Origin: Luidia sarsii
Taxonomy: Eukaryota; Echinodermata; Asteroidea; Paxillosida; Luidiidae
Reading direction: 5' to 3'
Length of the DNA: 64,000 nucleotides
Assembly: GCA_949987565.1 (NCBI GenBank)
Contig: OX465110.1
Coordinates: forward strand, 6,232,309 to 6,296,308
In this document: positions 10,094 to 20,689 of the stretch, in pieces
Numbering within the stretch: position 1 is the first letter of the stretch
Layout of the letters: every line of letters begins with the position of its first letter
Program-made: the position numbers and the translations under genes
The notes under the pieces: model-generated
Told to the model about the DNA's origin: nothing
The model's input: the letters and a program-made list of their open reading frames with translations, nothing else
The model's database searches: none

Positions 10094-10240
10094 ACGGAAG
10101 CCAGTGCTGGTCTTCCTGCGGTCCGCCTCTCTCTTGGAGCGGCTCAGATCCTTTTTGCTCTTCTTGTAGTCCTGCTTGCCGATGTTCTTGCGGTACTGGT
10201 CCACTGGCAGCTGGGACTTCTGAGCGTCTTTCTTGCCCAT
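10094..10240 (-). CDS. TRIQK: TRIQK first coding exon (triple QxxK/R motif protein)
   Basis: It encodes a small tail-anchored-type protein, reported in vertebrates to be an ER membrane protein needed in early development. ATG at 10240 lies in a strong context (GTCGCCATGG). The exon reads MGKKDAQKSQLPVDQYRKNI, GKQDYKKSKK and onward to RRKTSTGFR, 49 codons. It holds the three hallmark QxxK/R repeats (QKSQ/QLPV region, QYRK, QDYK), and LPVDQYRK and IGKQDYKK match human TRIQK almost exactly. The donor is CCGT/GTGAGT, phase 0. With the exon at 7699-7785 it makes a 77-residue protein (human about 86). A further 5' noncoding exon is likely, since AG acceptors with a T-rich tract lie just upstream (around 10250-10285). 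Confidence 0.92.
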
Positions 10241-10302
10241 GGCGACGGCCTTCCCCCCACCAAAAAACAACAACAACCTGCAATGCCAGTGGAGCGCATG
10301 CA

Positions 10303-10506
10303 TTATAAAATACGCAGTGGCTGTTGTTACGGCAGTCGTCCGTGTGGTTCCCTGACTTGATTGTATTTCGTCAGCATTGCAGGCTGGTTGAACCAGTCTA
10401 TTAGCTGATAGTCTGGTTCCAAGAGCTAAACATCCTGACAAATACTGTTAAGTCAGGGAGCCACACGGACGACTGCCGTAACAACAGCCACGGCGTATAA
10501 AATATA
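10303..10506. mobile_element. Foldback element next to TRIQK start
   Basis: GGCTGTTGTTACGGCAGTCG at 10319 is inverted as CGACTGCCGTAACAACAGCC ending near 10492. The arms continue to about 55-60 bases including TTATAAAATACGC/GCGTATAAAA. The spacer is about 90 bases. It sits some 65 bases upstream of the TRIQK ATG, in its 5' UTR or first intron. Confidence 0.7.
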
Positions 10507-10675
10507 TACAAGTCCATACTCCGAACTAACATGACAAGCCAACAAACCTACAAATTGGGTAATATTAATTATCCATGGAATCGTAAAGGGCCTCAGTGTG
10601 TAAACATTAGGCCTCAGTCAAGGTTCCACAAACTAACAATTAGCAACATGGAGTGCATCAAAATTAACCATGTCC

Positions 10676-11180
10676 TAGTCCCACTTACTGGGACGCTAGT
10701 AGCTCCCCTTAACGAGTTTTGAGATTATCTGTCGCACTAGCGTCCCACCGCGTTTAATATACAAAAACACTAATTCTCAACCGAAGGCCTTAAAAGTGCC
10801 CGGAAATCGCGTCCAAAGATTCAATAAATGCACCTGACGGATTTTACACATGTCCAGATGAACAAGTGATACTTCAGCGGTACTTCAGCGGTACTTACGA
10901 TTTATTTTTGGACCTCAAATTTGACAAAATGTCTCCGATGTGGGCATCGGACATGTCGCATTGTTGAAAACTCCATTCGTGTCCACGAGGAAAGTCTCAA
11001 CCTGCGCTTTAGCAATGGGGCCACGTCTGGTACCCAGTCTTTGTGTAGTATGGTTTGTACGTACAGGCCTTCGGTTGAGAATGAGTGTTTTTGTATATTA
11101 AACGCGGTGGGACACTAGTGCGACAGATAATCTCAAAACTCGTTTAAGGGGAGCTCCTAGCGGCCCAGTAAGTGGGACTA
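10676..11180. mobile_element. Long-TIR foldback transposon with 9-bp target duplication
   Basis: Arms at 10676-10790 and 11065-11180 are inverted copies of about 115 bases at roughly 95% identity (ends TAGTCCCACTTACTGGG; inner ends AACCGAAGGCCT). Exactly outside both arms stands ACCATGTCC (10667-10675 and 11181-11189). Long TIRs with a 9-bp duplication are typical of Mutator-like elements. The 274-base centre has no transposase, so it is non-autonomous. Confidence 0.85.
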
Positions 11181-11189
11181 ACCATGTCC

Positions 11190-12720
11190 AAATTACAGCC
11201 TAAAATTTCAAACTTGCTTTCCAGACAACCAACCGCAGAATATCATAACACAACTAATGGAGTTAAATGTTCAGTGTGCACAGTGCAAGGTATTCAGCTT
11301 TTTGAGAACACTTCCCTGCAGGTCATGAGAATGCAGATAACAAAATTGCCCGACCTCTATGAACTTAGTTCTCTGTGTACGTAAATCAATGCCAATGCCA
11401 ATGCCATGGCAATGTACATGTTAATTTGTAAATCAACAAAATATTTTCTCAAAGTTTGGATGTGATTCACAATTTTTCACGGGTATTCGCCTCAGAAACA
11501 CCAACAGTACAATGACGTGTGGCTTTCTGATGAAGATAGCTTAATATATCTCGGAACGTGAAGCAAAAGAAGTGAAATATCGGTGGTTTACCACGAAGTT
11601 CGCTGTCAACCGATCGCCTTGTGGGAGGACACGTCAAAGGCTCAGGGCCATGTAAACACGAGCGCCCTCAAGAGTCGACCCGGAAAGCCACGTGGTTGTC
11701 AAGCAAAGTTGCACATGTACGTAGACGCAGCAAAACTCAGTCAGACAACGTGTCATTTATTTTGAAATGAAACCACCCGCAGGGTGTAATACTTGTCGAC
11801 GGTGAGAGGGAATGGCACAAAGGAATTATCTTGTTCTGCTGGAGACTGTCAGCACGAGACAGCGGCAAGTTACTCGCTCCACGGAGCTAGCTAGGCTAGC
11901 TCATCCATGCTCTCTGAATTTCTCCAAGTCATGTCGGCCTACAACAAGTACATGTACATGTACAATAGTCAATACAGTACAGTACATGTACGTGTACTTC
12001 TATTTGATAGTCTTAGCACCTAGCTACAAGTACAAATACAATAATGTCATGGCAAGCTGCCCGTGTTTACGTCGAGGTGAGTCACCGACCTCTTTTCGTG
12101 ACTTTGTATTTACTATTTACTCAAATGCTAATACTATAGTAATAGTAATAGAACTGGAATCAATTTAAGGGACGTTGTCCGAGTAACTTGGACCCGACAA
12201 GTCACCCTTTTTTTATCAATTTTTTTTCCACTTCCATGAAAGTCGGTTTGCCCATTGACTTTGAGTTTGAGGCTCTGGTATTCTGTCAATGGTTTACTCG
12301 TTGAAGATGGCCGTACTCGAGACCATGGAGACGTTGTGAGTGCTTTTGCTACAAATAAATTTTCCCCATAATAATTAACAGACGACTGCCCCATGCAAAA
12401 CAAATAGTGGCGGGAGGAAGGGAAAACATTTCATGTTTTTCTCGTTGAATTTTTTTTTATCTCAGTAGACAGTAAGCCTACGGTAAGTGTACCCCTTTCT
12501 CCCTATAGATAGAGCCGGCTTATGAGTTATGTGTACCCAAATAAAGGCTTCCGATAGATCGAGGAGGGTTCCCAAGTTTCGAAATGTCACTTTAATTAGT
12601 TTAAAGGTTGCGAACAAATTGGAGAAACCTATGAATGCAGAGAGAGAGAAAGGGGAGTTAGCTGTAACTTAAAAGTGATAATCATTAATCACCGATAATA
12701 GTTAAGACGACACACAATTT
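11190..12720. other. Intergenic sequence, no gene seen
   Basis: Unique-looking AT-rich DNA with an ACATGTACATG cluster near 11950-11995. No exon with supporting borders was recognised. Confidence 0.35.
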
Positions 12721-12724
12721 ATAA

Positions 12725-12906
12725 CAAATCTTAAAATTTAGTGGGCCTGACGTTTCGATCCTAGTTGGACCTTTCTCAAAGGCAGAGTGACTCTGACTTT
12801 GAGAAAGGTCCTGCTATGGATCGAAACGTCAGGCCCACTAAATTTTAAGATTTGCATTTTTGGTATTTTTAGTCAGTAAGCAATTTGCAACATTTTTGTA
12901 TATCAC
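12725..12906. repeat. Hairpin repeat family A (CCTGACGTTTCGATCC / GGATCGAAACGTCAGG), copy 1
   Basis: CTTAAAATTTAGTGGGCCTG and its downstream GACGTTTCGATCC are mirrored by TGGATCGAAACGTCAGGCCC with AAATTTTAAG. The copy is followed by the constant tail TTTTTAGTCAGTAAG, TTTGCAACATTTTTGTATAT. The same family occurs at 14050-14104, 22784-22858, 26836-26955, 40630-40765, 46366-46745, 50743-50803, 51520-51606 and 62277-62450. Translations give a false FEKGPARIETSGPLNF peptide. Confidence 0.85.
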
Positions 12907-13242
12907 AATTAATAACAGTTATAATGAGGCAGAGAAGACACAATGAGAAACTGTCAGTTTTTCTCCCCCAATAACTTGCTCACGGTCTGAAGTACGGTGC
13001 TTCTGATAATTATGCATTTTATTTTCCACATTAAAAATTCTGTATTAGTAGCCTCGAAACAAAAATAGTAATTTGACCGATGAAATCACAACGAAATAGA
13101 CGGTATTCCTGGAGATTTATGAATAACAGTTCAATGGGTTTTTTTACCACATAAATAAAGCTTGTTTTTGAAGCGAGTATACAGTATGCGTGAAAGCATG
13201 TGTTCTTACATGTGAGACTTGCACAAGAATAATTGATTCAAC

Positions 13243-13316
13243 GGCTGAAGTAGGAGTAACCCAGGGATTTTACCGTTATGAGCCTCTGCGCTCTGACCAA
13301 CTGAGCTATCCAGAAT
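13243..13316 (-). repeat. tRNA-like fragment (Met-CAT-like), probably SINE
   Basis: The minus strand shows box A TAGCTCAGTTGGTCAGAGC followed by GGCTCATAACG, an anticodon-loop-like CTCATAA. The B box is degraded. It is not a functional tRNA gene. Confidence 0.4.
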
Positions 13317-13439
13317 ATTGGTAGGGGCATTCTGATTTCTAAAAGTCATACATGTACATGTAGTATGATGTACACAGTACAGTAGTAAATTATCTTGGGG
13401 GCTAGCAGGTGCAGTGTGGGGCTCCTGTCAGTAGGAACC

Positions 13440-13690
13440 ATTGCATTGCCCTGGTCTTGGACACGATCTGAAGGTTTGCATGGTGGGCGGTGGAACCACT
13501 AAATGGAAGGATTCCGGTGGCACCATGCATCTCTTTTGAGACGGAGTGTGGCTCTGAAAAGAGCCGGTAACTCCGTGTGTGGAGCAGTGTGCACTCTGCC
13601 CGCCGTCGTCAGTCCTGACGATGTGTTATTGTTACGCGGCGTCACCGCAAACCTTCCACTTATTATTCTAGTCTTCGTTGAAGGTCACAA
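13440..13690 (-). repeat. Hairpin repeat family B with histone-type stem-loop, copy 1
   Basis: The minus strand carries GGCTCTTTTCAGAGCC (13550-13565) preceded by ACC and followed by ACACTCC. Neighbouring GAAGGTTTGCATGGTG and GTTACGCGGCGTCACCGCAAAC mark the family ends. Relatives are at 34240-34445 and 63010-63372. No histone gene is nearby. Confidence 0.75.
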
Positions 13691-14049
13691 TAATACAGCA
13701 TTGGGCAGATCGAAATAAGATATCGGAAGCTGTAATTGTTTCTTGACACATCTACTTATAGCCTTGAACGATTTACAATTGTTTTGAAAAGTTTTCATTG
13801 AACACAAAAGTAGAATATTTTCATGATAGCGGTCATGGCACAGTCTCAGATTCCTTGCCCCTAAATAACAAGCATGCTAAGGTGAAGCATAATGTCCATG
13901 CATCAGGAACGATGATCTACACACAAAGATTTTTACAAATGACATTTTTCCAGGGTTGCGTATTTACTTATCCATTATTGCAGATTTTCTTAAAACGGTA
14001 TAGGAATGGTCGAGTTTCGACAAACAAAAAGCTCAACGCTTTGTATGAC

Positions 14050-14104
14050 GCCTTTGAGAAAGGTCCTGCTAGGATCGAAACGTCAGGCCCACTAAATTTT
14101 AGCT
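14050..14104 (+). repeat. Hairpin repeat family A, half copy
   Basis: CCTTTGAGAAAGGTCCTGCT then AGGATCGAAACGTCAGGCCC and ACTAAATTTT. Only one arm is present. Confidence 0.8.
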
Positions 14105-14279
14105 TTGTATGACTATAAGAAGTGCTCTAGGCTATATAATAATTATACCATATCGTCTTGATTAAAAAAAAACGTACTTTAAAAATCATAATTCCAGTAA
14201 AACTGCAGTACTTAGAGGGTTCTTACTTTTGCGGCCTTCCCTTTAATTTGGGAAGTTGCCAGGGTTACAAGCGAATAGA

Positions 14280-14720
14280 TGCGTCTTGAAAATGGAACCG
14301 GAAATTACTTGTCGTGCGACCGTCAGCGTGCCAGAATTTAGAGCGTGTAAGCGGCGTAGACTTCCGGTTCTGCGTTGCGCACTCTAGGCTATTGCACGTT
14401 CGGCACCTTGTGAGGTTACGGTTTACTCTTTGGTCCAAATGGCTGCCAGACATAATAGGTGTCCGTTTGATCTTAGTCCACTCGGCGGTAACACTGATCA
14501 AACCTTGGAAGCTAATCGGACGCACCTTGAAGCTTCGGACTTACAAATGTAGTTAGATCTTGGTCCAATCTTGATCCCATGTTCACAGAGAGCCGAAAGT
14601 GTTTCATTGATATAAAAAAAAATATGTTTCAGTAAATACCTGCAAGGGATCTCCACGAAGAGAGCGACCTCTGCTCGAAATACTAACAAGGCCTAAACTT
14701 CCGTGCAATCACCACCCCAT
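14280..14720 (-). promoter_or_regulatory. Possible promoter region (ETS-type sites)
   Basis: It contains several ACTTCCG/CCGGAA motifs (near 14296, 14361 and 14696) and raised CpG, and lies about 4 kb upstream of the TRIQK coding start on the minus strand. A GCAG/GTATTT donor-like site (minus strand, near 14640) could end a noncoding first exon. This is position and motif inference only. Confidence 0.2.
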
Positions 14721-15238
14721 ATAATGCCTGTAGACTTTTCTTCTGTCTACGAACACTGACCTCCATTTTGTATGGACGGCCGTCAGCTTCCATAAAATCA
14801 ACCGTAGCTGACAACAGCTTTCGTCTAAAAATCCTTTTTTAGACACGCAAACATTTTAGAAACATGTGGTAATCACCGCGTATTTTGGGATTAATATCAC
14901 AGGGCCTATACATGTACATGATTTGTAATTGTTATCATTACTGAGTATTATTGTGGTGGTCCAGCATTTTATTATGCACATTGTAAAATATTTTTATATT
15001 TATATAAATTTGTATTTACTGTGACGGCCGAACAGTGTGTCAACCACTGGTTGGCAGAAACTGTGGCTTTCGTAGCCAAAGAAAGGTCTTTTTAAGTGAC
15101 AAGCCAACCTCGATCCCAATATCCAGGCAGGCACTCCCAAACTCAATCATCAATTTCTTCGAAAACAAACAGGGTGTGGAATGTGGATGGTCACAAGACC
15201 TCATTGTTTTGTCTGGTCGTTTCCTGTTTTCCCCCCAG

Positions 15239-15293
15239 GAGGAGGTGCTTAAAAATCATGCCACCGGCCGGGTCGGTCCTCCTTCCCATGCAG
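15239..15293 (+). other. Exon-like island, 55 nt, unassigned
   Basis: A good acceptor (GTTTTCCCCCCAG) and donor (CATGCAG/GTATGT) bracket an open frame reading EEVLKNHATGRVGPPSHAG. It lies on the plus strand downstream of the ML-domain gene. No partner exon was found, and I do not recognise the peptide. It may be chance, or one exon of a plus-strand gene. Confidence 0.25.
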
Positions 15294-15631
15294 GTATGTA
15301 GCCACATCCCCCATCCGTTGACCAACTGATGGCGGCGCGGTCGGTCAAAACCGTCCGGAGAGGGCGCTGTTCACCAGTAGCTCCTCCCATAATTATTGTT
15401 GTTTACCTCTCCATTGGCTGACATACATTAGATTAGTGCATGCAATTCACAAACCACTCGAGACACGCACACGATCAATTGAAGATTTGGTTTTTGGTCA
15501 GAGCAAAGAAGGCCCGCTTGTGATGAACCTCGATCCTCCAACACAATGCAGTCGTGCATGTCAGTTAACACCGCCACGGAGAAAACCGCTGATACGCGGT
15601 ATGATTGGTATCCATTATATACCGTGCAGTC

Positions 15632-15712
15632 TCATAATTTCATATCTGCCGATGCGCAAAGCACTGTCCGCCCCTTGTGGTCTGTGAGTTTGGCCTTGGC
15701 TGTGAAGCGTCC
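15632..15712 (-). CDS. ML-domain membrane protein, exon 5 (C-terminus)
   Basis: The acceptor ATTTTATGCAG opens GRFTAKAKLTDHKGRTVLCA then SADMKL and TGA. This is the closing part of an ML domain: after the P-S-G-R turn, a strand rich in K/T/D, then G-R-x-V-x-C as the last conserved cysteine. It joins exon 4 in phase 0, giving VPSGRFTAKAK. Confidence 0.82.
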   Translation of the reverse strand, partial: GRFTAKAKLTDHKGRTVLCASADMKL

Positions 15713-16011
15713 CTGCATAAAATGACGAATACGCAAACAAGAGCCTTTTTTAAAAAAAAAAGGGGGGTTTACCAAGCACGTGTTGCAATACTGCCCGGTT
15801 TCACCGAGCAACAATTATTATTATCAGATGACATTGAGTGGTTTAAGCAGTTTAAATATTGTGACGGTCCATAAATGACCCCCCTCTTTTTATTTTGAGG
15901 GACTACTTCTTGTCCAACATCGATCAAGCCGTTTCCTCATTCCCTTTTTTCGACACCGTTCCCCCCGGTGTCACAATATCAAACAGACATGTTGAGTTTA
16001 AGGAAACTTAC

Positions 16012-16061
16012 GCTGGGAACGAAAAACGGGATGTGTAATTCCTTCATGTAGTACTTCCCTC
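16012..16061 (-). CDS. ML-domain membrane protein, exon 4
   Basis: A 50-nt exon with acceptor TTTATATTTAG and donor CCCAGC/GTAAGT. With the split Gly codon it encodes GGKYYMKELHIPFFVPS, fitting the segment after the conserved CP...G of ML domains (a Y-x-x-x-x-x-I-P stretch). Phases match: phase 1 in, phase 0 out. Confidence 0.78.
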
Positions 16062-16179
16062 CTAAATATAAAAAAAGGAACAAAACAAATAGGTCGAAAG
16101 TTAATGAATGCACGCATCAGAAGTAAGGTCTCCCGAGTTGGGATTTCAGGTGGAATGTCGAAGCCCTTTTGACAATTAT

Positions 16180-16376
16180 AATCCCGCCAGTTCTCGGCAA
16201 CTAAAAAAGTCCAGTTGGCCACCTGATGGCCATCTAGTGGCCCAGTTGGCCAGCCAATAAGAGGAAAGGTTAAAGCCGAGCCCTGTTGGCCGTTTATAAT
16301 CCAGCCAGAAAGCCAGTTCTAGGCCACTAAAAAGTTCAGTTGGCCACCTGGTAGCGACCTGATTGGCCACCAGTTA
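16180..16376. repeat. Imperfect tandem duplication rich in TTGGCCA
   Basis: The block GCCAGTTCT(C/A)GGC...CAGTTGGCCACCTG occurs twice (about 16186-16260 and 16310-16376) with a diverged spacer. It lies in intron 3 of the ML-domain gene. Confidence 0.5.
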
Positions 16377-16405
16377 CCATCAGGGACAATATTTCATAGA
16401 GCTGC

Positions 16406-16775
16406 TTAAAGCCCCTACACAACATTGGTCGAGGTCAAAGAATAGTTGTCTGATCCAACATATGAATGAAATAGCACACCTGTGAAAATTTCAGCCAAAT
16501 CCGCCAATCGAGTCTTGATAAATTCGTGAAAACCGCTTCATTTGTTTCGCGAAAATGCAGCATTCAACGCCTTACTGTTCCGAAATAGTTTAGATCTCGG
16601 TGAGACGTAAACGATTTCTTTTACTCTCTTCTCCCATTATACAACATTTTAGGCAGAAATATTTCAGTACGAGGTTTCTACCATAACCATCTTCAAACTG
16701 TTCTTCAAACTTCACGTTTCATGTAAATCTGTGAACATTTCTTTTCGATCTTACCAATGTTGTGTAGGGGCTTAA
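16406..16775 (+). mobile_element. TTAA-target MITE, full copy 2
   Basis: Flanked by TTAA on both sides (16406-16409, 16772-16775). The inverted ends are AAGCCCCTACACAACATTGG and CCAATGTTGTGTAGGGGCTT, 370 bases in all. It is inserted in the CGCTTAAGC part of a second MITE: left remnant ATTTCATAGAGCTGC, right remnant resuming AAGCGTGATACTC. It lies in intron 3 of the ML-domain gene. Confidence 0.88.
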
Positions 16776-17403
16776 AGCGTGATACTCTATTCAGGAAGAA
16801 ATTCCTTCCCTGGTTAAAAGGAGATTGCCAACCACATTTCACTTGATGCTTGTTGGACGTGACTTGCATTCTAATATTGGGTGTTCAGCGTGAAATCCCA
16901 ATGGAACTTTGACTGGCAACCCGATTCCATCAAGAAAGGTCTTTTCACGCTTAAGCAAATGTGGGTGCTGAAGTACCTCTGTAATATTGGCCCCTGGCTA
17001 CTCTCTAAGTGCAAAAGAGTGAATAATTCACTCTCTGAAGGAGTGAAATTCGCCCCCAAAAAAGCAAAAACCGCTCAAAAAGAGTGAACAACACTGTTAA
17101 AGATGTGAAAACCGCTCAGAGTGGAGTGAAATCGCACTCTTGCAAGGAGACATATGGAAGATCACCCGAAAAAAAAGTTGTCCTCCATATGGCTCCTCTA
17201 TAGAGTGGTGTTTGACTCCACTCTTACCGGTTTCCACACCTCTTACAATGGTTTTCACTCTTTTTGATCGGTTTTGGTTTTTCTTGATTTTTTTTTGTTT
17301 TTACTCTTTTTTTTGCGAGTGGATTATTCACTCTTTTGCATTCAGAGAGTAGCCCCCGTAGAGAATAAGTTTAAGCCGTGCCCCGCCCCGCACTGGCACC
17401 GAC

Positions 17404-17565
17404 CTGCCGCCATGGGACAGTTGAAGAAGGTGTCCTTCTCCACGTTAGGGTCGGGGTCGTCCTCCTGGTCGTCGTACAGCGTGCAGATGTCCAGCGACTT
17501 CTCGTAGAAGCTCATCTCGCTGTACATGACGGAGACGAAGATGGAGCCGGACTCCACCGACTCCT
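17404..17565 (-). CDS. ML-domain membrane protein, exon 3 (core of lipid-binding fold)
   Basis: The acceptor CCCCGTGCAG and donor GCGGCAG/GTCGGT bracket ESVESGSIFVSVMYSEMSFY followed by EKSLDICTLYDDQEDDPDPN and VEKDTFFNCPMAA. The order hydrophobic strand, D-x-C, then C-P-x-x-x-G is diagnostic of ML domains (compare D-x-C and C-P in NPC2 and GM2 activator). It is phase 1 at both ends. Confidence 0.85.
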
Positions 17566-17703
17566 CTGCACGGGGCCGCGGGGGGCGGGGGAGAGACAGA
17601 GAGAATGAGAGAGGGGAGGCTCGCGCGACTGAATCGTCCATCGAAAAAAGGTGAGAGCTAACTTTGGGTTCGTCTTTCCTTCAAATCAAGGCTTCTTATA
17701 AAT

Positions 17704-18412
17704 ATGGCCTTTCCGAAAACCTGCTTAGGCTCGGGCTGCGGCTTAGGCTCGGGCTCTGGCTCGTGCTCAGTCCGTTTCCGAATCTGTTGTCTAGAGCTAC
17801 GGCTAGATCTTCGCTCCGTCGGAAACACGCAGGGATGCGAAGACAATAGCCGTAGCCGTAGCTCTGGAAGCCCGTTACGGACACGGCCTTAGGCTCGTGC
17901 TCAGGCTCGTGCTCAGGCTCGTGCTCAGGCTCGTGCTCAGGCTCGTGCTCAGGCTCGTGCTCAGGCTCGTGCTCAGGCTCGTGCTCAGGCTTGTGCTCAG
18001 GCTTGTGCTCAGGCTCGTGCTCAGGCTCGTGCTCAGGCTCGTGCTCAGGCTCGTGCTCAGGCTTGTGCTCAGGCTCGTGCTCAGGCTTGTGCTCAGGCTC
18101 GTGCTCAGGCTTGTGCTCAGGCTCGTGCTCAGGCTCGTGCTCAGGCTTGTGCTCAGGCTTGTGCTCAGGCTCGTGCTCGGGCTCGTGCTCAGGCTCGTGC
18201 TCAGGTTTTGTCCACGTTGTCTTGATCAATTTAAAGTATAAGCCTATGACATGGAAACGGGAGGTCTTTGGCTTCGGTTTTGAAGGTTGCACTCTCGAAA
18301 TTCGGAAAAAACAAAACCAAAAAGCTTCATCCCAAGCCCGTCTTCAGCTTTTTTGGATAACTGAGACGAAGCTGGAGCCGGAGCCTCAGCGGGGATTTGG
18401 AAAAAAAATAAT
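17704..18412. mobile_element. CCGGCTTAGGCT-type MITE expanded by an internal minisatellite
   Basis: Left end CGAAAACCTGCTTAGGCTCG and right end GGAGCCGGAGCCTCAGCGGG then ATTTGGAAAA correspond to the ends of the MITE at 3822-4061. Shared internal pieces include CATGGAAACGGGAGG and TTTTGGATAACTGAGACGAAG. Size is about 700 bases against 230 for ordinary copies, the excess being 12-bp repeats. Confidence 0.65.
17889..18206 (+). repeat. 12-bp minisatellite AGGCTCGTGCTC (about 26 copies)
   Basis: The units are AGGCTCGTGCTC or AGGCTTGTGCTC, giving open frames in several phases (EPEHEPEH on minus, LVLRLVLR on plus) that are not genes. The unit resembles the GGCTTAGGCTCGGGCT terminus of the surrounding MITE. 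It is located in intron 2 of the ML-domain gene. Confidence 0.93.
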
Positions 18413-20029
18413 TAAGCTCGTCTTTATGGCTGAGGAAGAGAGAGAGAGAGAGAATCACGTGGCTCCTCGAAGTCACGTGACAGGGATATACAGGATGACG
18501 TAACATCGAAAAGAGTGAGGTCTTCTTCCTTGTTTTTTTTTTTCGTTAAGGAACAGCTTCTTTTAGGCGGTTATCAGGAAAGATACCTTGTGGGGAAACA
18601 GATCGAAGTAAAAAATAATGCTCTATTTATACATGAAATGTTACATAAGGCCTCGGTTTACGACCATTATCAGAAATAATTGTACACACAGATTTGCTCC
18701 GGCCAGATTACAACGGCGCGGACAATGCGATTTCGTGGCATTGTTTGCTCAGCACAAGAGATAACGTTTGCCCAGAACAAATGTGACCCGGCACAGCGAC
18801 ATGAGGAACATCCCACCAAAACACTTTTCAAGTGAACAACGCCTGAAGTAAAAGTATCTCCTCAATTCGATAAAAAAAAATCAGTTTTGGTTTTCTGTTG
18901 TATGTATCGGGGGATATTATGTTGAAAGGATTTTTCCGATATCAGTCTCTAAATGTTGAAAAACGAGGATTTCGGGGGAGTGTTTGTGTACTGTTTTCAT
19001 GAAAATGAAAAGTTCCTGCCTTTTTGAATGGCCGCTTTCGAGGAGTTAGAATGGTACTGCTATATTGTGTCTGGTTTCAAATGAACGAGCGAAGTCCCCT
19101 TGTACTATTTACAACAAAGTTCACACGTTTTGATATCATTTGAAAGCTAATGGCATACTCTTTCACATCATTAAAAAATCTCAAAATCTCAAAAGTGGGG
19201 GTTATTCCTCATTATGCTGTGCCGGGTCACAAATGAGCAAGACTGTCATTGAAATTACAAATAAACTGCGAGTGTTCTTCTTTGTTCACGTTGTTCGTGG
19301 GTGCGGGAGGGAAGGACACCTGTTGTCGACACCAGTCAATTTGGTATAATTCACCCGGAGGAATTCCCGACTGAATCCGAGTCGGGCAGGGAATGTTTAG
19401 CTTCTGTTTCATTTCTCGTGACATGACATGATGATAGCGCTAAGGCCACAGAATGAAACTTGCGGCGGTGTGCATTACCCGTGGCAAAGGCTTGGTTGGC
19501 AAAGTTTGTTGACTTTGGAAAGGAACTTGAGGTTCCGGTAATACGAGCTGTGCCTCAATTGAAAAAAAAACCGTTGTGTTTTTTCCTATACTCTCAAAGT
19601 GCACGTTGTGTTACACAGTGTATTAGCGAGCTTTCGATTTCTGCTACGAACGGCGTCTTGAACGGATCGAGTCGGCTCGTCGACCCGTCGCACACACCAA
19701 GTCCGTTCACTGCGCGAGAGCGCATTCGATCGATCTCGACATATGCGCAGTCCTTCCGAAAGTCAGGTGACCACTTTTGTGTTGATCATGTATTGCGTAA
19801 ATACAGTGAACGAGCGCCGAATTGAGGACGACGGCAAAACCGGGGTGAACGAGTCCTCGATTCGGGCAGTGAACGAGGGGTCCAATTTCGCTCATGCGCA
19901 GAACTCCAAAAAGTGGTTCGCTCGTACCAGTCCACTATGTCGACCGAAAGCTCGCTATTGTTCTAACGTGAACGAACAGCAAGTGCCCCATGTGTAGCTG
20001 TTCGTCACCGCTATGGTTATCGCGACCAC

Positions 20030-20212
20030 TCCGCGGTCAATATTACCGCGACCAAAATTACCGCGGTCATGATTACCGCGGTCAATATTACCGCGACCAA
20101 AGTTACCGCGGCCATGGTTACCGCGGTCAATATTACCGCGACCAAAGTTACCGTGGCCATGGTTACCGCGGCCATGGTTACCGCGGCAATGGTTACCGCG
20201 ACCAGGGTGACA
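20030..20212 (+). repeat. Minisatellite TTACCGCGGTCAATA / TTACCGCGACCAAAG
   Basis: About ten units of 18-20 bases built on TTACCGCG. They lie in intron 2 of the ML-domain gene, starting only about 20 bases beyond the donor of exon 2 in transcript sense. Confidence 0.85.
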
Positions 20213-20233
20213 GCCCGCCTTGCTCTCGCTTAC

Positions 20234-20329
20234 CGAAGGTGGTGTTCATGACGACAGCGACCTTGAGACCCCCTCTGTCCTCGTCCTTCATCAGCAGAAT
20301 CTTGCCGATCGTGGGCGTCTCCGGCTCGT
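20234..20329 (-). CDS. ML-domain membrane protein, exon 2
   Basis: The acceptor TTTCCCGCAG and donor ACCTTCG/GTAAGC bracket (D)EPETPTIGKILLMKDEDRGG and LKVAVVMNTTF. This follows WGYC at the end of exon 1 and gives the standard ML opening: W-x-x-C, acidic-Pro stretch, I-x-K-I-x-L, then alternating hydrophobics. It contains the sequon NTT. It is phase 1 at both ends. Confidence 0.84.
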
Positions 20330-20689
20330 CTGCGGGAAAGAGCAGCAAACAAAGGAATGTAGGGAACAAATGCATATATGTAATAGTAGTGTACATGTGC
20401 GACTGATGTATTTCTGTAAAGGACGCCCTCTGGGTGGCGAGTAAAACGATTAACAACGATGTAGCAAGACCTATGTCATACTTCACGATCAGAAGGTTTT
20501 AGATGCATGCGTATTTAAACAGCAAAGTGAAATAGACTGTTTTTCTATGTAGGGAAACTATTAAGGCCTACAGTTGCCAAAGGAGATGTGGTTAATGTGA
20601 AATACACAAGTTAGAAATCGGTAAGTGACTTCAGAAAGTGGGTATTATTTTATTAAGTTAGTAGAAATCCATGGATGGGTAAGCGGTGG

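Noticed and set aside
13550..13565. Histone gene 3' end
   Set aside because: The stem-loop sits in a dispersed repeat; no histone coding sequence on either strand nearby.
17897..18503. LVLRLVLR / CSGSCSGS / EPEHEPEH ORFs
   Set aside because: Products of the 12-bp minisatellite in all frames.
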